A stretch of 64,000 nt of DNA, taken from contig NZ_JXQD01000031.1 of NCBI RefSeq assembly GCF_002100145.1, positions 324-64,323 on the forward strand, given 5' to 3'. This DNA is from Vibrio sp. qd031. Lineage in GTDB: Bacteria > Pseudomonadota > Gammaproteobacteria > Enterobacterales > Vibrionaceae. The position numbers and the translations under genes are program-made. Shown piece after piece: positions 16,832-25,155 of this stretch; within the stretch, counting starts at the first letter, position 1, and the number at the start of each line of letters is the position of its first letter. The notes under the pieces were generated by a model, which made no database searches, was not told the DNA's origin, and was given only the letters and a program-made list of their open reading frames with translations.

Positions 16832-18418
16832 ATGAAAACACTACTTCATGGAATGATGCTATTCATCCTGTGCCTTACTTTGCCAGCGCTTGCTAATCAA
16901 GAAACAGAGCAAAGTGATTTAGCAGGGCAAATCTTAGCAGTATTAGAATCGGATGCGACTCAAGCCATCTACTTAGAAGATATCTTACGTCGAAAAAACA
17001 CCGAACATCGAAAAACTCTCGCGGATTCAATTGATGCTGGCATTAAAACCCCCGACACTAAAGCTCAAGTTTCTGAACAGATTTATGTGTTAGAGACTCT
17101 ACTAGTTCATTCCGATAAAACAGCCGATCAGCTATTAGAAGCGGCGTTAACCGCAGAGCCGGACAAAAAAGCGGTGCTATTTTTTGAAGCTCAACAGCGG
17201 ATCAGTGCAGCAGACATCTACACCCGACAGCTTGCTCAAACCTTTAAGTGGGCTGACCAACTTGACATAGAAGCAGACACCAGTGATTTTCTGACCGAGC
17301 TTAATCTTCGGGCGAAAGATCTGTCAGAGCTCATTCTGTTTTTCGATGAGCGTAACAGTGGCTTAGCGCAACTCGCCAAACTCACCCCAGCAGACGAAGT
17401 GGCTAACGTCGAGAAGCAGCAACTTATCTATACCCAGATGCAGAAGTTTATGTTGATAAGCCTCAATATAACTGTTGGCCTGTTAGAAACCTATAAGCAA
17501 GATGTCACCGAGTACAAACAGTTGCTGTTCACTTTCACTGGGGATATAAACTCTGGCATATTAGATATCAATGTTGCGTATGGCCTTCTCAATCAATGGC
17601 TGGAGTCTTTTAAAGATTGGGCAATTGAAAATACCCCCACAATCATCATGAAGCTGCTGGTATTTTGCTTGATCATTTGGGTAACTCGAATGGTGGCACG
17701 CGGTGTGGCTAAACTGGTTAGGCGTAGTGTTACGCAAGCTAAGCTTAAGTTCAGTGTTTTGATGCAAGAGTTCTTTATCTCAATGGCATCCAATACCGTA
17801 ACCTTTGTGGGTATTCTCATCGCGCTTTCGCAATTGGGTATAAACCTCGGCCCCTTGCTAACCGGTTTTGGTGTGGCTGGTGTGATCATTGGTTTTGCAC
17901 TGCAAGATACACTGTCTAACTTTGCATCGGGGCTTATGATCTTAATCTATCGCCCATATGATGTACGCGATTTAGTCCAGGTTGCTGGGATCAAAGGTAA
18001 TGTGAGTCACATGAGCTTAGTGTCTACTACCATCCGAACCTTAGACAATCAGACACTGGTGATCCCAAATAACAAAATTTGGGGGGATGTGATCAATAAC
18101 ATGACTGCGGAGCGCGAACGCAGAGTCGATATGGTGTTTGGCATTGCTTATCAAGATAACTTTGAAGATGCAAAAACCATTATTAAGGAGATACTCGCCC
18201 AGCACAAAATGATCTTACCGGCACCCGAGCCTATTGTACGTGTGCACACGCTCAATGAATCCTCCGTCGATATTGCCGTTCGCCCGTGGGTAAAAACCGT
18301 CGATTATTGGGATGTATACTACGACGTCACCGAGCAGGTGAAACAGCAATTTGATGCCAAGGGCATTACCATTCCATTCCCACAGCGCGATGTACATATA
18401 TACAAAGAAGAGAGCTAA
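16832..18418 (+). CDS. MscS-family mechanosensitive channel
   Basis: This 528-aa protein has a signal peptide (residues 1-21), a large helical periplasmic part (about 22-260), three membrane spans (about 269-286, 313-335, 340-366) and an MscS C-terminal domain. The pore-lining helix is GPLLTGFGVAGVIIGFALQD, followed by LSNFASGLMILIYRPYDVRD; the beta domain has VIPNNKIWGDVINNMT. It opens on membrane tension to release solutes during hypo-osmotic shock. The long N-terminal domain makes it bigger than E. coli MscS (286 aa) but unlike MscK. GAGGGAATA precedes the ATG. Confidence 0.93.
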   Translation: MKTLLHGMMLFILCLTLPALANQETEQSDLAGQILAVLESDATQAIYLEDILRRKNTEHRKTLADSIDAGIKTPDTKAQVSEQIYVLETLLVHSDKTADQLLEAALTAEPDKKAVLFFEAQQRISAADIYTRQLAQTFKWADQLDIEADTSDFLTELNLRAKDLSELILFFDERNSGLAQLAKLTPADEVANVEKQQLIYTQMQKFMLISLNITVGLLETYKQDVTEYKQLLFTFTGDINSGILDINVAYGLLNQWLESFKDWAIENTPTIIMKLLVFCLIIWVTRMVARGVAKLVRRSVTQAKLKFSVLMQEFFISMASNTVTFVGILIALSQLGINLGPLLTGFGVAGVIIGFALQDTLSNFASGLMILIYRPYDVRDLVQVAGIKGNVSHMSLVSTTIRTLDNQTLVIPNNKIWGDVINNMTAERERRVDMVFGIAYQDNFEDAKTIIKEILAQHKMILPAPEPIVRVHTLNESSVDIAVRPWVKTVDYWDVYYDVTEQVKQQFDAKGITIPFPQRDVHIYKEES

Positions 18419-18426
18419 TACCAACC

Positions 18427-18462
18427 AAAGCCCCAAGTGACACAATCACTTGGGGCTTTATT
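18427..18462. terminator. Bidirectional terminator
   Basis: Perfect 14-bp stem AAAGCCCCAAGTGA / TCACTTGGGGCTTT around CACAA, with T/A-rich flanks, between the convergent MscS and amylase genes. Confidence 0.88.
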
Positions 18463-19829
18463 TAGAGCTCGTCTATTAGCATGACATACCCGCGAGCTGG
18501 GATCTCAAACTGAATGTGCGTCGCGTCTTGGTGTACCCATTGTCCATCGACCATATTTTTCATCGCTTTAGACCATCGCAGTCGCACCGTTTTAGCCTGT
18601 TGCGATTTATTAATAGCAACAATGCCTTTATCGCCACGACGACAGACAAAATGGTCATCGCTGACTTCAGACACACCCATTTTTTTGCCATGAACCAAAT
18701 TATGAAACGCTATCATTGGCTGAATGCGCGGATCGCACCACGCATTCTGCCAGCGAGGTTCTCCGTTTGAGCCTTTAATACCACTAGTATTCAAGTCGGT
18801 GTAGATCAACGGTACGCCGCCGTCACGACACAACACATAGCAATACGCCAACCATTCTAGCTCTTCAGTCATGATCAGCGGCATAAATACATCGTTATTA
18901 GGAATATCGTGCGTGATGGCAAAGGTGATAGCACGCTTACGAGACAACGCTTCACCAAAGGTAAATGGGTCGACCAAGTCTGACAGTACGCCGTCGGCTT
19001 GCAACGAACGATACAAGGTACTGAACAGCGGGAAATCGTACGCTGCGAGAAGCGTCTCTTCTAAATAGGGCTTCAAAAACAAAGCGTATTCTTTGCGCGT
19101 AGCACCACCATCGGTAATGATTTCACCAAATATATGCACACCTTCACTGATCTCTTCGGTCCACACTTGTTTAATATGTTCAATGCTAAGATGTTTTGCC
19201 GCATCGATTCTAAACCCTTTCACACCTAATGCCTTGAGGGCTTTAATATAGTCTTGCTGCACTTGAACAACGCGATCGCACACCTTTAACGTTGGTAGGC
19301 CTGGATCGTGCTCACCGCCTGTAATACGGCCATTTTGAACTTCCCATGTGTTTTGCCAATCCTTGATACCAAACGCTTCAACAAAGTGCTCTTCAGTAAA
19401 GAGCGGTTCGGACAAATCGCCAAACAGTTTTAACGATTCATAGTACTTAGCGTCTTTTTGGTAAGCGGCCATCTCTTGCACACTCGGGTATTGCAAGTCT
19501 TGGCGCTGATAAGCTTCATTGGCCATATGGTTAAACACGACATCGACATACACACGCAATCCGTGCTGCTCAAGCGTCTTGACCATTTTTTTAAAATCTA
19601 ATGTGTTGCCTAACTGATTCTCGATCACTCGATAATCTTGCGGCTGATATCGCTGCCACCATTTTGTGCCCGACTCATGGACGAAAGACTTCATCGGTGG
19701 TGATATCAACACGGTTTTATAGCCAAGCAGATGGATCTGCTCAGCGCGTTCGGTGATCAATTGATATGGCCAATCAAATGCGTGCAAAATCACATCTTTT
19801 GGCTCACTTTGGTGGGTTAAATGCCCCAT
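18462..19829 (-). CDS. GH13 alpha-amylase, cytoplasmic
   Basis: This 455-aa enzyme (start at 19829, MGHLTHQSEPKDVILHAFDW) hydrolyses internal alpha-1,4 bonds of glucans. The GH13 regions are VYVDVVFNHM (region I), GFRIDAAKH with nucleophile Asp209, HIFGEIITD with acid/base Glu236, and ITHDIPNND with Asp308. There is no signal peptide, so it acts in the cytoplasm, probably on maltodextrin or glycogen. A small beta domain closes the protein. A longer start 13 codons earlier is open but less likely. It lies near a second GH13 and a debranching enzyme. Confidence 0.93.
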   Translation of the reverse strand: MGHLTHQSEPKDVILHAFDWPYQLITERAEQIHLLGYKTVLISPPMKSFVHESGTKWWQRYQPQDYRVIENQLGNTLDFKKMVKTLEQHGLRVYVDVVFNHMANEAYQRQDLQYPSVQEMAAYQKDAKYYESLKLFGDLSEPLFTEEHFVEAFGIKDWQNTWEVQNGRITGGEHDPGLPTLKVCDRVVQVQQDYIKALKALGVKGFRIDAAKHLSIEHIKQVWTEEISEGVHIFGEIITDGGATRKEYALFLKPYLEETLLAAYDFPLFSTLYRSLQADGVLSDLVDPFTFGEALSRKRAITFAITHDIPNNDVFMPLIMTEELEWLAYCYVLCRDGGVPLIYTDLNTSGIKGSNGEPRWQNAWCDPRIQPMIAFHNLVHGKKMGVSEVSDDHFVCRRGDKGIVAINKSQQAKTVRLRWSKAMKNMVDGQWVHQDATHIQFEIPARGYVMLIDEL

Positions 19830-20135
19830 ACCTTTAATCCTTGTGTCTCGATCGTCAACTGGACGCACTGTAAATCAAGCAATAATTGCACCTAGTGGCG
19901 CTCAATGGATCGTTCTGGCCTGCCTTAATGCAGCAGGCTAATTGAGAGTATAACGACCAATGATTACAGTTCCGTCCTTTAATGGCCGACATTATAATCA
20001 ACTCTCGCTGTTCTCACTCCCCCCTAGTCAAAAAATAGACGGTGGAGAAAAAAGGCGTAGAAACAAAGCTATACCAATGTGCGAATATCAACTTGCTGCA
20101 TAAGCAAGGGATCGATTAGAGGCGTTTCAGGCGAG
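19830..20135. other. Intergenic region
   Basis: This 306-base gap holds the amylase promoter. A GCAGCAGGC-rich patch and TTTTTTCTCC near 20045 are visible, but I see no clear terminator, operator or gene. Confidence 0.3.
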
Positions 20136-21335
20136 CTAGTTGTTGTGTGTTCCAAAATTCACAGCGTCCATACCAAAGGCAGATTGCTGGTCAAGAGTGT
20201 ATGAAGTGTTCGATATTCCCGCAGGGTGCTCGCTACTCACCTGCCCGGTTTGTGCACCAATTTGAGTCGCACCGTCAACAGGAGCCTGTTGTGAATCGAT
20301 GGGTTTTGAATCGGTTTCAACAGTTTTTGCTGTAACCTCGGGAAAATAGATGGGCCTGTTGTACAACTTATTGAGCGCCTTAATTATGGAGTGTTTCACC
20401 ACGTCACCCTTGGCAATCTTTTGATGTAGCGGCTTTGCCAGTGCCTGCAAACCCACAATAACGTCAACCCCAATCGCTGAGGCGACCACATCACGTTGCT
20501 TAACTGACTCGGCGTGGCCACTTTTAGCCGCCATGAATAGCCAAACGTAGGCCACGGTATGAACACCAGCATTGGACCATAGGCACCCTGCTCGATATTG
20601 AGCGTTTAAATCACCTTTTTCGCCCGCCAGCTCATACCAGTACCCGGCTTTACCGATGTCTAACGGCACACCCTTTCCGTGCTCATACAGCTCGCCCAAT
20701 CGAGTCATGCTAGCGGTACTTTGCAGCTTAGCGCCGCGTCGAAACCAAGTTGCCGCTTTAGAGTAATTACGCTCTGAATTATTAGGGGACTGCCACCAGT
20801 CACCCATATAGATGATCGCATCAATATAGCCAAGCTCTGCGACTTCCTGCATTTCTTGAATGCCTTTCTCTAAAGCTATATCAACCCCATAACCTTCAAT
20901 TAACGCAATAGCCTTCTCTACTTTGGCTTCATTGCTGCCTTGTAGCGCACTAATAGCTAACTGCCAAAATTGTGCTTTTTTCTGATAGATAGGGTCACTT
21001 TGCGCTCGTTGACACACACGTACAATGCCTCGCATCGCAATTTCGTTATCTTGCATGGCGGCTTTTTCGTACCAGTACAACGCCTCTTTAGGTTGGTTTC
21101 GCTCTGCTTCTTTAGCCAAATAGAGTTGCGTCGCTATATGACCCGTCTCGGCTTTAAATACTTTATCACTGTGCTCTTGCGCGCGGGCTTGTTGCATAGC
21201 TTTTCTGTAGGCGATTTCTTGCCTACGCTTTTCACGGCGCTCACGCTTTTGACGCGCTATCGTAGAAGCGATGAACATACAGGCCATCAGAACTAAAAAA
21301 CAGATCGCGCTAATAACCAGCGTGGTTGAGGTCAT
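20136..21335 (-). CDS. Membrane-anchored Sel1-repeat protein
   Basis: This 399-aa protein has an N-terminal membrane span (STTLVISAICFLVLMACMFI), a basic coiled-coil stretch (RQKRERREKRRQEIAYRK) and Sel1-like repeats. Repeat units are recognisable as YWYEKAAMQDNEIAMRGI, YIDAIIYMGDWWQ, AATWFRRGAKLQSTASMTRL, GELYEHGKGVPLDIGKAGYW and NAQYRAGCLWSNAG. The last 70 residues are low complexity. Sel1 repeats mediate protein contacts; partner unknown. It sits between two amylase genes but no functional tie is shown by sequence. Confidence 0.85.
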   Translation of the reverse strand: MTSTTLVISAICFLVLMACMFIASTIARQKRERREKRRQEIAYRKAMQQARAQEHSDKVFKAETGHIATQLYLAKEAERNQPKEALYWYEKAAMQDNEIAMRGIVRVCQRAQSDPIYQKKAQFWQLAISALQGSNEAKVEKAIALIEGYGVDIALEKGIQEMQEVAELGYIDAIIYMGDWWQSPNNSERNYSKAATWFRRGAKLQSTASMTRLGELYEHGKGVPLDIGKAGYWYELAGEKGDLNAQYRAGCLWSNAGVHTVAYVWLFMAAKSGHAESVKQRDVVASAIGVDVIVGLQALAKPLHQKIAKGDVVKHSIIKALNKLYNRPIYFPEVTAKTVETDSKPIDSQQAPVDGATQIGAQTGQVSSEHPAGISNTSYTLDQQSAFGMDAVNFGTHNN

Positions 21336-21503
21336 ATTTCCTATACCGTTTGCATGAATCAGGGTTCAAGCATCAAAAAAGAGTCAAATGAGAGTATACA
21401 GTAGCCCTTCTAATATCGGCCAATGCATTCCATTCTTTACAAAAATTTATCTGGATCACGGTTTTGCGCTCTACGCCCCCTAAAGTTCCAGAAAAGGAGG
21501 AGT

Positions 21504-21572
21504 ATGAGCCCCACGGTTCAGCGATATGATTATGGCATTAACCTCAACCTTATAGAATGCCATGTCATATAA
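21504..21572 (+). CDS. Short leader ORF overlapping the amylase start
   Basis: A 22-codon ORF (MSPTVQRYDYGINLNLIECH then VI) begins after AAAAGGAGGAG, the strongest Shine-Dalgarno in the area, 3 to 4 bases before its ATG. It ends at TAA 21570-21572, 11 bases past the amylase ATG at 21562, in another frame. The amylase ATG has almost no Shine-Dalgarno of its own. This is the layout of translational coupling through a leader ORF. Real translation is inferred. Confidence 0.5.
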   Translation: MSPTVQRYDYGINLNLIECHVI

Positions 21573-23349
21573 TAAACTTAACGTGTACCAAGTTTTCACC
21601 CGTCTTTTTGGTAACACTCAAAGCCACGTCACACCATGGGGCACCATCGAACAAAATGGCGTCGGCAAGTTCAGCGATTTTTCGCCTCTTGCATTACAAA
21701 AAATCCACGAGCTCGGTATGACCCATATTTGGTATACCGGAGTTCCGCATCATGCTGTTATTAATGATTATAGCGACATTGGCATTAACAATGATCACCC
21801 AAGCGTTGTAAAAGGTCGTGCGGGCTCGCCTTATGCAGTAAAAGACTATTACAACGTTAATCCAGATCTCGCAGACGACCCCTCGCAGCGTTTACAAGAG
21901 TTTGAATCGTTGATCGAGCGAACCCATCAAGCCAACTTGAAAGTGATTATCGACATCGTGCCTAATCACGTTGCGCGCCAATATCAAAGCACCACTAATC
22001 CCACAGGCACGGTCGATTTTGGCGCAAATGATGACACCAGCGTTGAATACGCCAAGCACAATAATTTCTACTACATCCCGCAAACACACTTTGAATTGCC
22101 GGATATCCCGCTGCACCTTCAGCCTTTAGGTGGGGAGCAGCACCCTTCAATGGTAACGCCATTTGAAGAGTACCCGGCTAAATGGACGGGCAACGGCTCT
22201 CGCCTTGCCAAGCCGGATGTGGACGACTGGTATGAAACCGTCAAAGTAAACTATGGCGTTCGCCCAGATGGAACCAAAGATTTCGATACCCTCCCCGAGC
22301 ACTACCGCACACTGGGTCACCGCGAACACTTTGAGTTTTGGCAAGGTAAAGAAGTCCCCGACTCGTGGGTTAAATTTCGCGATATAGCTTTGTATTGGAT
22401 TGAAAAAGGGGTCGATGGTTTTCGCTACGATATGGCTGAGATGGTGCCTGTCGAGTTCTGGAGCTACATGAATGCCTCAATTAAAATGCGCAATCCTGAT
22501 GCCTTTTTAATGGCCGAGGTCTATCAGCCCCACCTGTACCGAGACTACATTCAGCTCGGCAAAATGGATTACCTGTACGACAAAGTAGACCTCTACGATA
22601 CGCTAAAAGCCATTATGCAAGGGACGCAGTCCACACAGTCGATTAATTCCATCCAGCGCGACATGCTCGATATTGAGCATCACATGCTGCACTTTTTGGA
22701 CAACCATGACGAGCAGCGAATTGCCTCACCGGAGTTTGCGGGCGATGCCGATAAAGGCAAACCCGCGATGCTGGTCAGCGCGCTGTTAAGCACTTCACCC
22801 ACCATGATCTATTTTGGTCAAGAAGTCGGAGAGCCCGGAGACGAGATGGCTGGATTTGGCCAACCCACTCGCACCTCAATTTTTGACTACGTGGGTGTGC
22901 CTCATCATCAGCGCTGGATGAATAACGGTAAATTTGATGGTGGGCAGCTGACTGAGAAAGAATCTAATTTACGCCAATTCTATCAAAAACTGCTCAACTT
23001 CACTCTGGCAAGCAAAGCGTTAGAAGGCGACTTTGATGCGCTGCATGAGGCCAATGAACAGCAGATGTCTGACGCCTTTTCTCGCTGCTACGTCTTTGCA
23101 CGCAGTAACGTAACCGATGATCAGTCGTCGATCGTGATTGCGGCGGCTAACTTTGACGCGCAGGCTGCTCATGAGTTTGAGCTCACAATTCCTGCCGAGT
23201 TAATCTCAAAGTGGCGCTTGTCTGATGGAACGCACTTAGCCGTCGAGCAGATCGAACAATCCGACGCTTATCAGTTGGAAGTGACGCAAGGTGTTGGCAC
23301 ATTAGCCATTACCTTGTCGCCACTCGGTGCGATTGCGCTCACGCTATAA
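21562..23349 (+). CDS. GH13 alpha-amylase family enzyme
   Basis: This 595-aa protein lacks a signal peptide. GH13 regions: VIIDIVPNHVAR (about 128-139), GFRYDMAEMV with Asp290, FLMAEVYQP with Glu319, and HFLDNHDEQ with Asp383. It opens NVYQVFTRLFGNTQ, as in a Bacteroidetes/Vibrio subfamily of alpha-amylases. It should hydrolyse or transglycosylate alpha-1,4-glucans in the cytoplasm. A C-terminal beta domain (about 500-595) is present. The upstream codon in frame is a stop, so the ATG at 21562 is the first start possible; see the overlapping leader ORF. Confidence 0.92.
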   Translation: MSYNKLNVYQVFTRLFGNTQSHVTPWGTIEQNGVGKFSDFSPLALQKIHELGMTHIWYTGVPHHAVINDYSDIGINNDHPSVVKGRAGSPYAVKDYYNVNPDLADDPSQRLQEFESLIERTHQANLKVIIDIVPNHVARQYQSTTNPTGTVDFGANDDTSVEYAKHNNFYYIPQTHFELPDIPLHLQPLGGEQHPSMVTPFEEYPAKWTGNGSRLAKPDVDDWYETVKVNYGVRPDGTKDFDTLPEHYRTLGHREHFEFWQGKEVPDSWVKFRDIALYWIEKGVDGFRYDMAEMVPVEFWSYMNASIKMRNPDAFLMAEVYQPHLYRDYIQLGKMDYLYDKVDLYDTLKAIMQGTQSTQSINSIQRDMLDIEHHMLHFLDNHDEQRIASPEFAGDADKGKPAMLVSALLSTSPTMIYFGQEVGEPGDEMAGFGQPTRTSIFDYVGVPHHQRWMNNGKFDGGQLTEKESNLRQFYQKLLNFTLASKALEGDFDALHEANEQQMSDAFSRCYVFARSNVTDDQSSIVIAAANFDAQAAHEFELTIPAELISKWRLSDGTHLAVEQIEQSDAYQLEVTQGVGTLAITLSPLGAIALTL

Positions 23350-23366
23350 GGCGTTAGGTTAGAAAT

Positions 23367-23407
23367 AGGGTGGTACAGCGTCTTGGGACAATGCACCACC
23401 CTTTTTA
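23367..23407. terminator. Bidirectional terminator
   Basis: AGGGTGGT / ACCACCCT (23367-23374 and 23395-23402) followed by TTTTT, between convergent genes. Confidence 0.75.
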
Positions 23408-23424
23408 TTTTCCCAGTCGCTTTT

Positions 23425-24261
23425 CTAAGAGCAATGTTGGATGAAATTTGGGACTCGTTTTTGCCAGTCCCGTTCGTTGTGAATGGCGTCCTCGCATACC
23501 TCAAACCGGACACCAACATTGTCCATATGGGTCAATACTCTGGCCACTTGCTTTGCATCATCAACATAAACTTGGTTAAAGTCATCGCGTGACTCATCGC
23601 TGGTCTCATTGGTCCCAACGTCCATATACAGTTGCAAAGGCAAGTCCAATTGCACCCCAGACAACCAGGCTAAAAATTTGGGTTTGTTGAACCAGAACGC
23701 GGGAGAAAACACACCTGCACTCCCAAATACAGAGTTATAGCGCATCGCTATATAGGCGCTGATCAAACCGCCCATCGAACTTCCCATTACAAATCTATGT
23801 TCTCGTGCGGTCAGGGTTCTAAATTCTCTATCTATATGTTGGCGCACATCGTTAGCAACAAAGTCAGCGTAGAGGTCACCGAGTCCTCCTAGCTCATAAA
23901 TGCCAGCGTCTCGTCCGGGCAACTTAAAATCTGGGTCCATTTTCCACGGAGAGTACTCATTAAATCGTCCATTGAAATCATGAGTTGGGCTGTTATCTAT
24001 TGCCACCACAATCCACTCTTTGTAGGGATCGGCTTGATAAATACGGTCAAGTTCATCTTGAATGCGCCAGCTAGTGCCATATTTGGCGTCCTTATCAAAA
24101 AAAGCATTCTGCCCATCGTGAAAGTAGATCACGGGATAATGCGCGTCCGATTGTTGGTAACTGCGTGGCAGTAGCACCCGAATTCGTCGGGTGGTGCTCA
24201 GGCCCGTAAAGGGAAAGTCGTCAAGAGTGACAAGTCGTGATTCGATATTTAATGGAGACAT
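23425..24261 (-). CDS. Putative esterase (alpha/beta hydrolase, Esterase D/Fes-like)
   Basis: This 278-aa protein, started at MSPLNIESRLVTL, shows PVIYFHDGQNAFF (oxyanion region), VVAIDNSPTH and the nucleophile elbow FVMGSSMGGLISAY. The catalytic His is probably in CEDAIHNERDW near the C-terminus. This is the PF00756 esterase fold, shared by Fes-type siderophore esterases, feruloyl esterases and S-formylglutathione hydrolases. No signal peptide. Adjacent amylases make a role in trimming acylated carbohydrate possible, but that is inference. A start 10 codons earlier is open. Confidence 0.85.
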   Translation of the reverse strand: MSPLNIESRLVTLDDFPFTGLSTTRRIRVLLPRSYQQSDAHYPVIYFHDGQNAFFDKDAKYGTSWRIQDELDRIYQADPYKEWIVVAIDNSPTHDFNGRFNEYSPWKMDPDFKLPGRDAGIYELGGLGDLYADFVANDVRQHIDREFRTLTAREHRFVMGSSMGGLISAYIAMRYNSVFGSAGVFSPAFWFNKPKFLAWLSGVQLDLPLQLYMDVGTNETSDESRDDFNQVYVDDAKQVARVLTHMDNVGVRFEVCEDAIHNERDWQKRVPNFIQHCS

Positions 24262-25155
24262 AGCTGCCCAAATGAAAAGAGGTTTATGCAATCACAAACT
24301 CTTTCATATTTTGCAATTTCATGACGTGATCTCGTTAGCATTCAGATGAAAAGCGTCGTTAACAAGGCGGAATACTCGTGTTGGGTGTCCATCGCGACGA
24401 AAATGGAAGCATAATTTGCTGCGGAGCCACAATGCGGGAAAATAGGCATGTCAGTCGAAAATAACGTCCAACCATAAAAAACACGACAAAGTAATGTCCA
24501 TAAAGGCTATCCCCAGCTAACCAAAAATATAAAACATTGCCTAGCAAAGCCTTATGCACTTCACTGTCCAGAAAAGTTCAACCACGCATAACCTCAATAA
24601 ACATTCATCGGTAGTGGACTGGGAGGATGCCATTGCGCGATTTAATGTGAGTGGTAAGCCATTTGAAGTTGGCGTTAAAGTTCGCGGCATTGAAAAAGCG
24701 GGTTAAATAATGGGGATTCACTGGCCCCGTATGACTTGTGAGGCGAGAGTTTGATGACTGAGAGCTTGGCCCGAATCCACGGCGAAATCCCACCCGTTGG
24801 TGGGCCCGAATCATGGCTTCGCGTCGAACCAAGCTCTCATTCATTATCTGAAAGTGTACGAGAAGAGCAAATTTTAAGCAAACGCCTTGAGTTGGTGGAA
24901 ATTGAATGGAAATCACCGAGCCCCCTACTCTGGCCGAATCAGCGCTTGATTCGCAAGTCAAAGCAACCGAGCTAGTGCGCCAAGCTAAAGACTCTAGGCA
25001 GAACATCGATGAGCTAAAGAGCCCTACAACCGGCCTACGAACAGTGAGCAGAGTCACTTTGTCATGACTTATTCATGAAATGATGCGACACTGTTATTGA
25101 TTTTCGTCCGTGAAGTATTAATTTAGCTATCAAAACAGTAGATTCGCAAAACACT
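24262..25155. other. Gene-poor stretch with decayed-looking ORFs
   Basis: Nearly 900 bases lie between the divergent esterase and debranching genes. Two short frames look protein-like but have poor ribosome-binding sites: 24554-24706 (50 aa, with VDWEDAIARFNVSGKPFEVG) and 24906-25067 (53 aa, with AESALDSQVKATELVRQAK). The latter continues, after a frame change, a helical stretch from 24751 (EEQILSKRLELVEIEW). This fits a decayed gene more than functional ones. I cannot name the parent family. Confidence 0.35.

Noticed and set aside
24605..25057. 150-aa minus-strand frame
   Set aside because: Mirror of protein-like plus-strand pieces; no ribosome site and no domain.
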